Part shown: one piece after another, positions 49,090 through 61,113 of the stretch
How positions within the stretch are numbered: position 1 is the first letter of the stretch
How the letters are laid out: every line of letters starts with the position of its first letter
The notes under the pieces: model-generated
What the model saw: the letters and a program-made list of their open reading frames with translations, nothing else
Told to the model about the DNA's origin: nothing
Database searches by the model: none
Assembly (NCBI RefSeq): GCF_002865645.1
Contig: NW_020194518.1
Coordinates: 1,425,463-1,489,462, forward strand
Length of the DNA stretch: 64,000 bases
Origin: Hyaloscypha bicolor E
Lineage: Eukaryota > Ascomycota > Leotiomycetes > Helotiales > Hyaloscyphaceae
Direction: 5' to 3'
Program-made: the position numbers and the translations under genes

Positions 49090-51763
49090 TCATTGCCCGT
49101 CACTAGCATCAATCAACTCCCGTAAGTATTTTTGAACCTCAGCATTGGACGGATCTAAATTAGAAGCCACTTTGAAACTGTCAATAGCCTTTGGGATCTG
49201 GCCTAATTGCCGCATCTATTCGCTTATCAGTTATACACTTTTTATGTAAATCAGGGGTGGCCCACCAGATTACCCAGGTTAACCCAAGACTCTACTCGCC
49301 TCCGATCCAGTTTTATTGCTGTATCGTAAGAGTTCTGAGCTTCTTTATAGCGCTTCATCTTCACGTTTAGCGCTCCCAAGCTAGCCCAGCAGTCGACATT
49401 CTTCTGGTCCCGATAGATCGCTTGTTGGAAAGCTTCATGCGCTTTAAAAAGAAATTGCCTTGATAAATAAGAGCACCCAAGCAGGTACCAGCTTTGAGTA
49501 TTGCCTTTGTCTGCCTTGATTAGTTTCGAGGAATGCATCTTTTGGAGCCGACAACCATATGCTTACCGAGTGCCACGGCTCTTTCGAGATATCTAATTGC
49601 CCGATCTTGATTTTCTTGAGATGTGTCCTCCTGGTGGTACAACCGTCCAAGATTTTTCATGGCTTCTACGTTCTCGGAATTTCTCTCCAGTACAAGCTTG
49701 TACATTTTCTTAGCTATATCGAACTTGGTAGGTCAGTGACCGTTCCTAAAAAGGCAATTTCTACGTTATTACCTTCCCTGATTGCTCTAACGTAGGTGCA
49801 ATTTTGAGCCACCAAGATACTTTATCCACAAAATCGGGTGGAGAATGCGTCAAGTAGTTAAAGCACTAGCGTGGTTTTAGCAGGTTTTCATCAGATTATT
49901 TGCCATGTTTGCACTCACGGCAATACTTTGCTTGACTTTCAGTTGCTGCTCACAGAGAAGACCCAACTGGATAATATCTTCCGGTCCAAGTCCACGGAGA
50001 TCTTGCATTCTATCGTCAATAAGGAAATTGGACATAGGCGAAGTTACTTGTAGCGCACTAGGGCTTTTCTTTAGTGAAATTTGACCTCGTGGTACTTGTG
50101 GCTCGTTCCTAGAAGCTGCCTGTCGCTTATATGAAATAAACTGGGTTTCAATCGGCGCTCTTTCAATTCGATACCCCTTCCGCTTGACTGGTGGGATGGA
50201 TCTGGAGAAAGCCTTAACATCGGAGCGGAAGCTCTCGCGGCAGCGTAAAAACACTGCGATGGAGTAGTTTAAGGCGACCTTGACTCGTTCACTATTATTT
50301 TCTCGTCTCTCGATGAGCCATTGTACCAACAATGTAATTTCTTTGTGGATGTCATAACGTGATTCCCGGCGAAGAATAATTGGTGGAGATTTGGACAATA
50401 TATGAAACGCTTGTTTCAAAGTTTTAAGTACACTCTTAATCTCCAAATTGAGATTACGGCTCTGACCGTCCTGTGTAACTTCAAACCTTTGGTAAGTGTA
50501 AGATGCTAACATGAAATGACTCCTATCAAATTGTTAGAAGGCAACACTCTGGTTATTGTGAGTTTCAACATACATCCACCGCCCACTGAAGTAGAGCGTC
50601 GCGAGTTTGAGGAGATTAATTGCCAATTTGCAAGTCTCGTAACGGCCGAGAGGCCATTTTGATTCCATCAACGGTGTCAAATTGTATATTAATATTCCAA
50701 AGTCGTGACAGAGAAGAGAAAGCGTTTTCAGGGATTCGTGTGTGTGTGTAGTACGTTTAGCTGATGAAATTGCTATCATATAGCAGTGTATTGCCCGCCT
50801 AATTAGCGCGATAAAATCGGAAGTAGTCTCTGCTATAGCCTCATAGCACTGCGCTAATCGATACCACGTCTCCCAACGGTCGGTGCCATATTGAAGGTCC
50901 AGGAAGAAGAAGGATATTGCAGAATCCAAATATTGTTTTAGAGGCGGCGAGCGGAATCGAAATTGTGAACGAGAAAGAGCAACCATGCCCATGTAGAAGT
51001 ACCATTCACTTGTGGCCAGAACAGAATCAATCCCATGGATGGGTTTGGTAGATATGCTCCAAACACCTTGTATACTTTGCAACAGATTGCGCGACCAAAT
51101 ATTGCTGTCCAAGGAGGACTCTATGATCCTTGTATTGAGTTTTCTATTCGCTCCAGATCTTTGTACCTCTAGCGCTTCGCGTAACGTTGAAAGAATTTGC
51201 CGAATTCTAATCACCTCAAGGTCTAGATAGGTAACTTGAAATAGGGTTTCCAGCATATCAGGTAAAGTAATTGTAAGATGCTTTGCCTCTGAATCCGAGG
51301 TTTTATGTTCCTCCAAACGCTCCGTGTATATGGAATTTTGGAGGAATCTTGTCGACCTCCAAGAGCTCTTTCGAATCGATAAGATCAAGGTGTTGCTTGA
51401 AGTCTCCATGTATGCAAGAGAGTCATCCGTGGGCTCTTCCTTTATTGGAAACAAAGGACCCCGAGCGAGATCATTTGGGGGGTAATCCAGCACAACGTCC
51501 TCTAGTACTTGCAGAAGGTCCACATCTAGGTCCGAACAATTGCTTGAACATTCGTCGCCACAGGAGTGTACTGTAGATGGAGGATATGTAGTAACAACAT
51601 CGGAAGGCAAATGGCCCCCCGGATAAGGCAGGCGACCTAGAATCTCCTCATACCATATTATCAAACCTCCCTGGTCCCCAAAAACCCAATTCGCAGTGTC
51701 AAAACTTCGGGGGAAGAAATCAAGTTGATTGACGAGGCCCTGGGTGTGTTCGTCTGTGCTCAT
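49090..51763 (-). CDS. Chimeric protein: Hir3/CABIN1-like region joined to Ssn6/Cyc8-like TPRs
   Basis: Six minus-strand exons (51763-50574, 50522-49919, 49865-49773, 49723-49567, 49510-49274, 49202-49090) join in phase to 797 aa. The middle of exon 1 resembles the C-terminal half of Hir3, the HIR histone-chaperone subunit: SEWYFYMGMVAL, LDLQYGTDRWETWYRLAQCY, RRAIHCYMIAIS and CHDFGILIYN. The last four exons give TPRs with Ssn6/Cyc8-specific wording: LERNSENVEAMKNLGRLYHQ, NTQSWYLLGCSYL, AHEAFQQAIYRDQKN, CWASLGALNVKMKRYKEAQN and SWVNLG, ending IDASDGQ. The N-terminal 200 residues (with FGDQGGLIIWYEEILGRLPY) are unassigned. Both parents act in transcriptional repression through chromatin, so a nuclear scaffold role is plausible but inferred. 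It is much shorter than either parent. Intact splice sites argue against a pseudogene. Confidence 0.7.
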
Positions 51764-52081
51764 CTTTGTGACAAGTTAAAGAATTGAAGTCGATTTGGGC
51801 AGTCCACAATATTGATCTTGCCGAAACGGAAGGAAATATTTCAGCGTAGCATACCAGAAGGGAGTGCGTTTAGACAACTTCTGTGAGAACGCCTAGGGTG
51901 GCTGAGTACATTTCGTTAAAGTTCTAAGCCACCACCACCCGCCTTCATCTTACAAAACGAATGCCGCCTGGACTGCCAGCGCATGCCGTTATGGTGTCAT
52001 CCTGCAGCGGAAGAAAAAAGAATTATTCAACCGTTTCGCAGTCACCAGAGTGCTATTCAATTGTGTCTCTTGCGGACGTAA
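51764..52081. promoter_or_regulatory. Upstream region of the Hir3-Ssn6-like gene
   Basis: About 320 bp between the start codon and the inverted-repeat element. It should hold the promoter. No specific site is claimed. Confidence 0.4.
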
Positions 52082-52572
52082 ATGGGAAAATGTAAACCCC
52101 CCCCCCGGGGGCCGGACTAACCTAAAGCAGAGAGGAACACCAAAAAAACTAGTTTTCCTTTAAGTTTAATTTACTGTATAAAGAATTATTATAATTTAAT
52201 TATTTTTTATATTATAGAAAGCCAGATTATAAGCTAATAGGATATAATAATTTTATTATATAATAATTAGTGGATTTAAGAAAATTTAAAGAAGGTAAGT
52301 AAAGTCGGAATTTTCAAGGCACTATAAGAGCCTGAAAATTTAGCGATTAAGTACCTGGAACGAATTTACCTCGTACGCAATTATTGCCTCGCCTATTTCA
52401 CGCCCCAAATTAGAGCTCTTATATACAAACCTCCTTATATCTATATTAGGAATTCTGATTCGAGAGAAGGACTTAAGTAAGTACAAGCAGCTAATTAAGC
52501 ATTATTAAAACTTTAGAATCCATTGATTTGTCTAATCGACACCCAGGGGGGTGTCGTTTTACATTTTCCCAT
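52082..52572. mobile_element. 0.49-kb nonautonomous element with 15-bp terminal inverted repeats
   Basis: The left end ATGGGAAAATGTAAA (52082-52096) is the exact reverse complement of the right end (52558-52572). Inside each end is a homopolymer: a C run then GGGGG on the left, and a hairpin TCGACACCC / GGGGTGTCG on the right. The interior is partly RIP-like AT-rich (52.14-52.29 kb) and has no coding capacity. The size, perfect inverted repeats and lack of genes suggest a MITE-like DNA transposon. A target duplication is not clear: flanks are GACGTAA and AGGAACT. Confidence 0.65.
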
Positions 52573-53152
52573 AGGAACTGGCCACTCATGGCGGCCGCTA
52601 AAACGCAACACGCCTCACCAGCCTGAGGGATACATCAAAACTATGCCCTTCCACAAAAGAGTCATTTTTTCTTTAATCATACATCACTATGCACTGATAT
52701 ATTTATAGTGAAGGATAGCAATCTTCATCAACAGCACATTTCCATGCATCCCACACTATTCGGAATATACGCGTCCGTACCACACAATTTGTCTCCATCG
52801 TTCAGCTCGTCACGTCTTCCTGTAATTCCTTATTGAACTTGACCAAAACATGTTGGTTTCGAAACTTAGCCGCTCTATTCCCTGCCCTGTGCATAAATCA
52901 TTAATGAGTTAAATTTACAGTACAAAGTTTGAAGCAAGTATTCTGAACGACGACTCCGAAACCAAACTTTCACCAGGAACTTGGAATTTTAGGTAGCCAC
53001 TCGGAATATTCCTTAGGGGCGCGACTCACACAAGAGGGGCATATCTTCTATCGATACACCGGCTTATCATGTTTACGGAGTTCTAAAATATTTCCACCAG
53101 TTTAACCGGTTATATGATGTAGTTCCAAGAATGTGCGAATGGCTCCATACAT
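52573..53152. other. Intergenic region between the inverted-repeat element and the AAA gene
   Basis: About 0.58 kb. It contains the AAA gene's 3' UTR. No gene or RNA was recognised. Confidence 0.6.
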
Positions 53153-55870
53153 CTACCTCCACTTTTCATCTCTGGCGTTTTGTTCATCCGTATGGCCATG
53201 GACAGTTTGTATATACCTTGTAAAGTCGGCAGCCGCTCTTATCGCTTTTTGGACGTGCTCCCATCCCATGGTTACCATCTTGAAAATTGCCAACTGCCTT
53301 GCCGTTGTCAGCACGTTCCTGATCTGGCGGCCGTTTATCTCAAGATCGGATAGCTCCTCAACACGACGTTCCAATCCAGCAAAATCAACCTCTTCTTCGT
53401 CCTCCCGCATCATTTCCAAGAAGTTCAACCAAATTTGTCTCCGTGAAGGACGGTCGAGTAGCGGGAAATGCAACGAAACCTGGATGCGTGAACTAAATGC
53501 TTCGTCGAATGTTCCGACTCTATTGCTTGTCAATATCAGAATTCCGTCATAGTACTCCAGCGTTCGCAGGAAAACTGCTTTCATTAGCAAACGGCTAACA
53601 TGATTCGACAGACATACCAGAAACCAAGCTGTTTCTCTTTAGGTCAGAAAGCGAACGTTCTTCCAGGAAAACATCTGCTTCGTCGAGAAGCAGAACTGCT
53701 TCGTGTCAGATGAATTCGCGTCTAAAATCATGGGGCTGTACTTACTGCAATTCCACATCTTACCTAAGAAGAGTATGGATTTGAGATATCTCTCCACTTC
53801 TTCTGCATTGGTTCCAATATCACCACAAGTCACGTTATACAAGGGTCTCTCAGCAATCTCAGCGACACTGATAATTGAAAAGCTTCTGTCAGCGCAATCG
53901 GAATACGCCTAAGATAAAGAGAAGGCAAACCTTTCTAGACATCGTAAGCAATTGGACAAGGGCAATAGGCCAAACATGGGATGATATACCTGCGGTCAAC
54001 GTTTTGCCTGTGCCTGGTGCTCCATGCAGCAACATAATGAGACCGTTCCCCTTTCCTGCAATTATGTCCTTTCTTTTCCCCGCAATACTCAGACCTCTGC
54101 TTTCCCCAACCTTCGTCGTACGGACCAAAACAAGGCTTTTTATTAGATCTTTAGTCCTCTCTGGAAGGACAAGGCGATCGAAAGCTTTCTTATTCCAGCA
54201 GATGGAACTAATTTGATCAATCCGGATAGTGACTAGGAATTGGTTAAAAATGAATAGCTTTGTTAAAGGGCGGCTTACTCCATTTCTTTTCTTTGAGTAA
54301 AAAGCTGTGTAAAGTGTCAGGAAACAACGCATATGTCTCCGAACTTAAGTTCTTATCATGGCCGAGGGACGATGGCCATGAATCATACTTCTGGGATTTC
54401 CCACTCTCTCCCCAAAACGACGAATAAGGATGCAGTTGACGGTATGCGCAATAATCCACAATTAAGCGAGCCTCAGCCTAGATCATACGTAAGTCATTGA
54501 ATTCTGAATTCTAAAGTAATTAAAAAGCTTACCAACAGCAACTCTTCCTTGTCATCCCAGCCACTGTAACATACATTCTGGATAGTTCGATATTTCCAAT
54601 ACTCTTTCCCTCTAGCTATCAATTCGTCTTTCTGTTTGGCGTCGGCATATTCAAAAGGAAAGACGGAAAGGTGTTGGATCCGAGAGATTGTCTCCGGGAC
54701 GTCTACCTTCAGACTCTGACTTGTGCGAGACGAATGAACGCTGCTGTGTTTGAAGAAGAAGCCATTCAGCGCGATTGAACCTCTCGAATGATTCGGCCAG
54801 TTCTCCAATACAATTGCCCTCATCGTCGGTGTCCTATCGTAAGTTCTGTTCGATGCCATGCGCCAGACCAGCATCTGATTGGGTCGGAAAAGGAATGGAA
54901 TCGTGTCCCTGTCAAAATTTCCATCCTTTTGTTGTCTATCAGCTTTCGCATACAGGTGTCCATATCGCTCGTTAGCATAGTCGAGAAGAGAATGAACCTG
55001 CCGTGAAGTTGTCGTATGCGGTCTGTTAGCTTCCATCCTGAGCTTTGAGCGATGATGAAACAGCCATATGTAAGGCGGGCACATTTCTTCTTCGCCATAT
55101 CGATATAGATATGCCGTTGAGATTTTATTGATGACCTTTTTTAGGTCTTCGCTGAGAATAACGAGGCGCCCGTTCTCTGAATATTCATGGCTCGTTCTTG
55201 AATATCCAGCTGTTGCTGGACCGAAGGAGTCGCTCAACTCATCATCTAGTTTGCAATGGTGCTCTTTGATGATGAGAAAGGTGAGGTGCGGGAACTTGGA
55301 AACATATTCTTTCTCATGGCGAAGGTGATCGAAACCCGAGAGATGACCCATACTTCCCCGGACAGGAACGTCTTCAAATAACTTAAAAATATGGTGTTTG
55401 TTCGAGTGACATATAACTCTGTGTAGAACCTTGTAGACATGTTCATCCTCATCGGGCTTGGTAAAATTATCGCTGGTATTTACACGCTTTGTGACATGAA
55501 GATTTTCTGAAGAGCCAGTGGGACTTCGGTTCCGTTTCCGATTGTTCGTGTCCCACGCTGATTCGGACACTGCTTCTGAACCCTCCTCGTCTTGAGAGTC
55601 TTCATCATCACGATCTTTTCCTTCATCATATTCTTCCTCCGCCTCGTCATTGTCGTAGTCATCTTCATCGTGATCTTCCGGTTCTTCTTCGCCATAAAAT
55701 TCTTCATCTTCATCTTGCCGGAAGCCAAAATTGTTCCCCCGCTGGGCTCTTTCCTGCAATGATGAAAAGGCTGCACTAGAGAGCCCCTCGGTGACGTCTT
55801 CAGATATTGTCAAGTGAGACATTTTTAAACAAACAGTTGTCGAAATTAAACTCGATACTCTGGTCTCCAC
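53153..55870 (-). CDS. AAA+ ATPase with long acidic N-terminal region (DUF7025 type)
   Basis: Minus-strand exons are 55870-54533 (internal Met at 55822 is an alternative start), 54477-54279, 54232-53990, about 53880-53746, 53698-53618 and 53577-53153, roughly 800 aa. A stretch of Asp/Glu (EEPEDHDEDDYDNDEAEEEY) precedes a large domain found in many fungal AAA proteins, then IDQISSICWNKKAFDRLVLP. The ATPase core has Walker A GAPGTGKT, Walker B VLLLDEADVFLEER, sensor-1 ILTSNR and the arginine-finger region FDEAFSSRI, with a lid ending in DEKWR. Such proteins are frequent in expanded fungal families and are thought to remodel proteins; the substrate is unknown. The join between the Walker A exon (donor at 53989) and the VAEIAERPLYN exon does not close in frame with canonical sites. 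It is divergent from the DUF7708 gene. Confidence 0.85.
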
Positions 55871-56515
55871 GGACTATTTGTTCAAGTCATGTTTGCATAG
55901 GAAAAGATGAAAAACCTCACAGCCCTATCGAGTACAAGGTGCAATGCAGCCCAAATAATTTGAGCACGCCTTCCAGCTCGCCACAAAACATGCAAGAGCT
56001 GGTTAGCCAGGGCTGAATTTAATACGATATATAGGAATCCGCCTTGTTGCCTAAAACTTTATGGTAACCCGCAGCTCTCACCTAGCCAATGCCAAAGCTA
56101 GCCTGATGCATAGAGAATGCAGCCCAAATAATTTGAGCACGCCTTCCAGCTCGCCACAGAACATGCAAGAGCGGGTTAGCCAGGGCTGAATTCAATACGA
56201 TATATAGGAATCCGCCTTGTTGCCTAAAACTTTATGGTAACCCGCAGCTCTCACCTAGCCAACGCCAAAGCTAACTTGATATTGCCAGAGGTGCATAGGC
56301 ATTGCAACCTCATTGGCAGGGTGTCTTTCGCCTCGTCAGTCACGAAGCCCGGGCCCAAAATATCTAACGCCAAGCCCAATGGGGCTGAAGATGAGGTAAA
56401 ACGATAAATCAGCAGCCTCGTTGCGCTCTGTTGCTGTTTTCTCCTATCAGCCCATTCTACTCAGGACATAGAGCTGGCCACTTTTTCAACACGGACTTCC
56501 GATGAAATCAAAACC
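55871..56515. promoter_or_regulatory. Divergent promoter region between AAA and DUF7708 genes
   Basis: 645 bp between two outward-facing genes. Most of it is occupied by the 173-bp tandem duplication described separately, so both promoters include or flank that repeat. No specific binding site is claimed. Confidence 0.5.
55943..56281. repeat. 173-bp tandem duplication in a divergent promoter
   Basis: The segment starting AATGCAGCCCAAATAATTTG at 55943 recurs at 56116 and stays nearly identical to about 56281. Differences are few, including C/T pairs such as GAATTTAATACG versus GAATTCAATACG and GCCAATGCC versus GCCAACGCC. This is a recent direct duplication of a noncoding unit. Confidence 0.9.
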
Positions 56516-58443
56516 ATGACAGCTCTCCCTGCTCATCTTTCACCAAGTGAGCATTTAAATTCTCGGCTCCGGGGATGGTGGGCTTCTGAAAACGGCACTG
56601 AGTAAGTGAACACTCACTATTCTTAACATTCCTAATGAACACTTATACTGAGTAGACTCGAATCGATCACTGAAGATGCTTATAAAGATGCAAAGTTATT
56701 CCTTGGGGAACTGCCTTGTCCAGAGAGTCGATCATGGCTCGATTATCGCTACTCGCTTGAAGATGTTCTTCAAGAGCTGAGAAAGGCGAAGGATGCGTAT
56801 GATAGCAAATCTCATAGCGGGACAAGGAAGTGGCTGGTCGCTCTTTCGGCACGGATTATCCACTTCAATACTATCCTCGACGTCTTCGTCCCGCAGCACC
56901 CCGAGTATGTTACGTTGGTTTGGGGGGCTTTTAAATTCCTGTTCATGGTACTTGTTTAATCCAACCTAAGTCTTTCCACGCGGGTGAGCTAACGAGAGAC
57001 AGGCAACTCTGAGTTCCGAGCAGCTTGTCAAGGAGCTGGCTAAATCTATCTGTCGAATTGCGGAAATACTCCCTCGAACTGAAGTCGCCGTCCTATTGTA
57101 CCCGACGGCAAGAATAAAGATTGGAGTAGCTCAAATATATAAGCATATTCTGCGATTTACACAAAAGGCCATGGCCTGGTACAAGAAAGGAAGATTGGCG
57201 CATGCAATGCACGCCATCGTCAACCCTTGGGACCTCCAGTTTGAAGACGATGTAACCGCGATTCAGGAACAATCGCTCATCATAGAAGCAGATGCTAGCG
57301 CAGCATCACGAGCAGAGCTTCGAGACGCACATTTGCAGATATATAAGCTACAGTCACAAGTGAGCGAAATGACGCTCGTTTTGGCCCAAAGTAAGCAACA
57401 TTAACCTCTAAGATATTTTTGTGCTGACCATCGAAAGCAAACCTGAGCCTACAAACTCGCTTGCTGCCACTCCAAGAGACCCAAACTGAAATCCTTCATG
57501 CAGTCCTCCTCAATCAAATTTTCTCCTGTGGACCATTACGTGGAATACCTCTTTCGGGAAAATGTCTCGAATTCTGTCTTTCTTTCGGGAGCCGTAGACA
57601 GAATAAGACCAAACCAGACCAGTCACAAATAGCAAGATTGACCCAGTGGGCGAACGAAGAGAGAAGCAAAGTACTTGTAACAAAATGCGGGGATAAGATG
57701 CGCTCTCGAGACTTCCTGGTCGATTTGACCGCATTGATACGCAGTAGCAAGAAGCCAATCATCTTTGCCTTAAGGTTTCCGGATTTTCGTGATCAGCCCT
57801 TTACCTTTGTTAATTTAATTCAGATGCTTGTAACCCAGGCCCTGCAAATCAACGACTCGAATTATTCAAACAACCGTCATACACTTTCTGTCGTTCATTT
57901 ACAAGATGCGGTGGGGGAGAATGAATGGTTGAATATTTTGAATGCAGCTCTCCGAGGGCTGTCTTACGTCTTTGTCGTTCTCGATGCTGATTTATTGAAC
58001 TTTGCCGTAGCAAACGACAGGTATAAGGCGACCAAATGCGTAGCTGCTCTTCGGGAAGTGGTGACCTCGACACGTCTAAAGTTATTCGTTTCTGGCTTCA
58101 GTGTTGACACATTTTCCTTCGATATATCGTTAGATCCCAAGGACTGGGAAACGTTGCAGTTGAATGTACCGAGAAGTAAAAGTTGGAAGCGGTCGAAAAC
58201 TCAAATGCGAAGATCGCATCAGGGGGTCCAGAAAAGGTGGAGATGAGGAATGTGAAAGAGCCAACTATGGAGACACAGCCGGGGATTGGAGTAGAGGGTC
58301 TCAATCTTGATGCTTCAGACTTTTTGATAACTTTCCTCAAATCTACTGAGTCTCCATCACAGCCTCAACGACTTAGACTGCTAACGCATCTGATTCCCGG
58401 CCACATGTCCATAGAATTTCTCTACTCCCAGCTCCACCTCTAA
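56516..58443 (+). CDS. DUF7708-domain protein (STAND/NLR-associated fungal family)
   Basis: Five exons (56516-56601, 56656-56947, 57003-57390, 57438-58165, 58213-58443) join in phase to 574 aa. Residues about 70-230 match the fungal DUF7708 pattern: WLVALSARIIHFNTILDVFV, EYVTLVWGAFKFLFM, LAKSICRIAEILPRTEVAVL and MHAIVNPWDLQFED, ending in a coiled-coil-like SRAELRDAHLQIYKLQSQVS. This N-terminal domain commonly precedes NACHT/STAND NTPase regions. Here the second half (KKPIIFALRFPDF, LVTQALQIND, LSYVFVVLDADLL) resembles the degenerate partner domain of the family and lacks a P-loop. The last intron (58166-58212, 47 nt) is inferred from phase and has no clear branch site. A role in self/non-self signalling is inference from family context. 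Confidence 0.75.
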
Positions 58444-59061
58444 GTCAATTTCGGCCGGGGTCCTTGTCTGGAAATTAGGCGAGCAGATCCACTGTATCAT
58501 ATACTGAGTAGCATGCACAGGTCAATGCGGTCCCTGTCAAGCAAGTAAGTTGTACTTTGACTTCTCAAAACGAAAGTACCGGCATGGCACACAACACACA
58601 GGCAACTATCTATTGCTTCTCCTTACGGTATGCCTTTTGCCAAGCCTTGCAAATAGCTTTATTTTCTATACTTATAAATATGCTCTAAATATAAGTGTGT
58701 TCCGAATATGAATATGCTTTGCACGTGAATACGCTCTGCACGTAGTCGCGTGCCTTTGGCGCGCGACTGGGTGCCTCTAGCCTATAAGGTTAAGTAAGCT
58801 CCCAGTATTAGTAGAGATAAGCTTTATAACTCCCAGAATTAGTATAATGGCTAGTTGGACATTTGACATCCGAACGCCGTTGAATAAAACCCTGCTTGAA
58901 AGAATACCTCAAGTGAAGCGTGAGATATGTAACATTAAACTGCCTTTCTGTATTCTTCCTGTCACCACAGGCTTGATAATTCAGTGGAAGCAAGTACTGT
59001 ACCTTGGTGCATCACTCACTTCTCGAGTTCCCGCTCCGATGTCCCACTCAAATCCGCATAC
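58444..59061. other. Intergenic region between DUF7708 and HET genes (convergent)
   Basis: About 0.62 kb. It includes short imperfect repeats around 58.67-58.75 kb (TATGCTTTGCACGTGAATAC and ACGCTCTGCACGTAG) and a small plus-strand open stretch at 58847-59158 that overlaps the HET 3' end and has no domain. No gene is called. Confidence 0.5.
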
Positions 59062-61113
59062 TCAATTGATTCGAATCGGAACAAGACTTGGTGTTTCCCC
59101 TTCATACCACGGAATTTCTGTGAGGTTTCCCACGTGTGCTGTGCCAATGAGTGTGTAAACCCCTTCACAATCACCTTCCCGGAGGATCACTGGGAGATCG
59201 AGGGTGGGAAACAGAGCAATGTGATCCCCTATTTGAACCACTGGCGGGTCATCTACACAGGCGTTCCGTCCAGCTGGACCGTGTCCACGAAACCCTTTAG
59301 TGCCCCTGAACATGTTCACCCCTAGCGACCTGTCATCTAGGAACAGTCGATGGGCTAGTCCAGCAGCACAATACTCCAACCCCAAGTCCCCAGCACAAAT
59401 GCTTTGCTCAGTCGACCACTGCAGAAGAACGTTCTTTTGTGCAAGACGTATGATGTTTGTATTTTCCCCGAACTCATCAGACTTCAGACTTCGAAGCGAG
59501 CGCTTTGTCGTCCGCCAGGTTCCCACTATCGGATTCTGGCTCGAAGCCCAGGGGCCCAGGCCCAAATCTACTAACAATTCTAAGTGAATGGAAGCTAGCA
59601 AGGCGAAAAAGCTTTTCTCACTGATCGGATTGGGCCTCGTTTGTGCAAGAGCGTCAAAACATTGAAGTGTTTTTCGTGCAGCCATTGATACGTCTGCAGT
59701 TGTCATTTCGCTGAGCCCAGAAAGGAGATTAATGAAGGTTCCAAGAATAATTTGTTTTAGGTTTCCCTCCCGTAAATTATCTGAGACTTCCTCGGTTGAG
59801 TCAATGATCAGGCCATGCGCTGTTAAGTAATTACCATCCACGAATACAGTTTGTTTCGCGCCCAATCGCTCCGCCACCTCAGGAACAGAACGAGTCCGAA
59901 ATTTTTGCTGCTGGAAGCCCCAATCTCGAACCCAAGATGGCATTGCAGCTCTTAGTCTAGAATTGGGGTCAACAGTTTGGTCTGAAAAGTAGTCCAAACC
60001 CTTCTCCTCGATGATAACACTCTCGGTAGCCTTCCGGAATACTTCCTCCACTGTGCTAGAATAATCCACGTGTATTTCATGCTGTACTGAATGGCTATCC
60101 AAGATCCCAAGGTAGCCGTAGACATAGTCTCTTGGATCTGTGACTTTGGAGGCTGGGAAACATCGGACTATATCAAGCAAGGAGAAATTGACTCGGTGAA
60201 AGTTCAACACACCTAATAAGTTGATACCAAGCACGCGGCCAAAGAACCCGTTAGTGACAGGGAGGACGACATTTGGTAGGGGTTTCGAGCCAAGGATAAT
60301 CAGGCACATTGCGGTCTCGTAGAAAACCTTCCATTCAATTTGGTGGTTTCCACAGACTACCACTGCCTTCGAAGATAATACAATCTCTTGAATAACCCAA
60401 AGCCGGTCGAAATAATCCCGGGAGAGAAGGTCGGCCATGCCAGCCCAAGGACTTTGTCGGATATTCCGAAGATATTCTTTAGCGAACGAGTCTAGATCTT
60501 GCTCTCTTGCATAGGGATCGAGGTCAAGTTCAGTCCTCCCGGGTTTCAACTTGAAAGTATGTAACAGTTCTGCAAGATGTCGAAATATTGGGATGGTATC
60601 CCCAGTGTACGGCGTTTGGTCGCCAATCCACATCAGTACCACAGCAGCGTTTTTGTATATCTTCCCCATAAGCTGTACTTGTTGAGATCGTTCGTCCAGA
60701 TCCTCCTGGTTGATGGAAATAGCATCGATCCATAGGAGTTGACTTGAATCTAAACTCCTGCATTTTGAAAGCAGGAGTGATAGGTTGGCGGTGACCTTTA
60801 GGACTCGATCATCGCAGAATATCACATGTTCGCGGACATTGGATCCCCACTCATAGGAGACCGCTGAGGAGGTTGGCAAGTCTGACAGAGTTCTGTGATG
60901 CAGCGCAACCCGGATTGGGTCTCCTGGGATGCCGGGGAGTAGCTCGACCATTCTGATGGCATCTTGTCCCTGAAGAGGTTGATATCGGTACAGCCTGCTT
61001 GATGTCAGTCTTGTCTCCGTACACTCGAGAAATTTATTTTATACTTACTCCCGAAGAGGCTCTAATATCTTCGTCCCGGCCAATCTTTCACCAAGGTGGC
61101 CTACTTCATCCAT
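59062..61113 (-). CDS. HET-domain (heterokaryon incompatibility) protein
   Basis: Two minus-strand exons (61113-61049 and 60994-59062) join in phase to 665 aa. The 54-nt intron restores a typical HET start: ILEPLRELYRYQPLQ, IRMVELLPG and HHRTLSDLP. The three HET blocks are clear: AVSYEWGS, LLWIDAISINQEDLDERSQQ, and YFDRLWVIQEIVLSS. The C-terminal part after residue 350 has no named domain and ends SLVPIRIN. HET proteins trigger cell death or signalling when activated by partner proteins during hyphal fusion. The open frame extends upstream of 61113 without another ATG to an acceptor-like CTTTTCCAG at about 61.31 kb, so an extra 5' exon is possible. Confidence 0.92.

Noticed and set aside
58847..59325. 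Plus-strand frames overlapping the HET 3' end
   Set aside because: They are antisense to well-supported HET coding sequence and have no domain.
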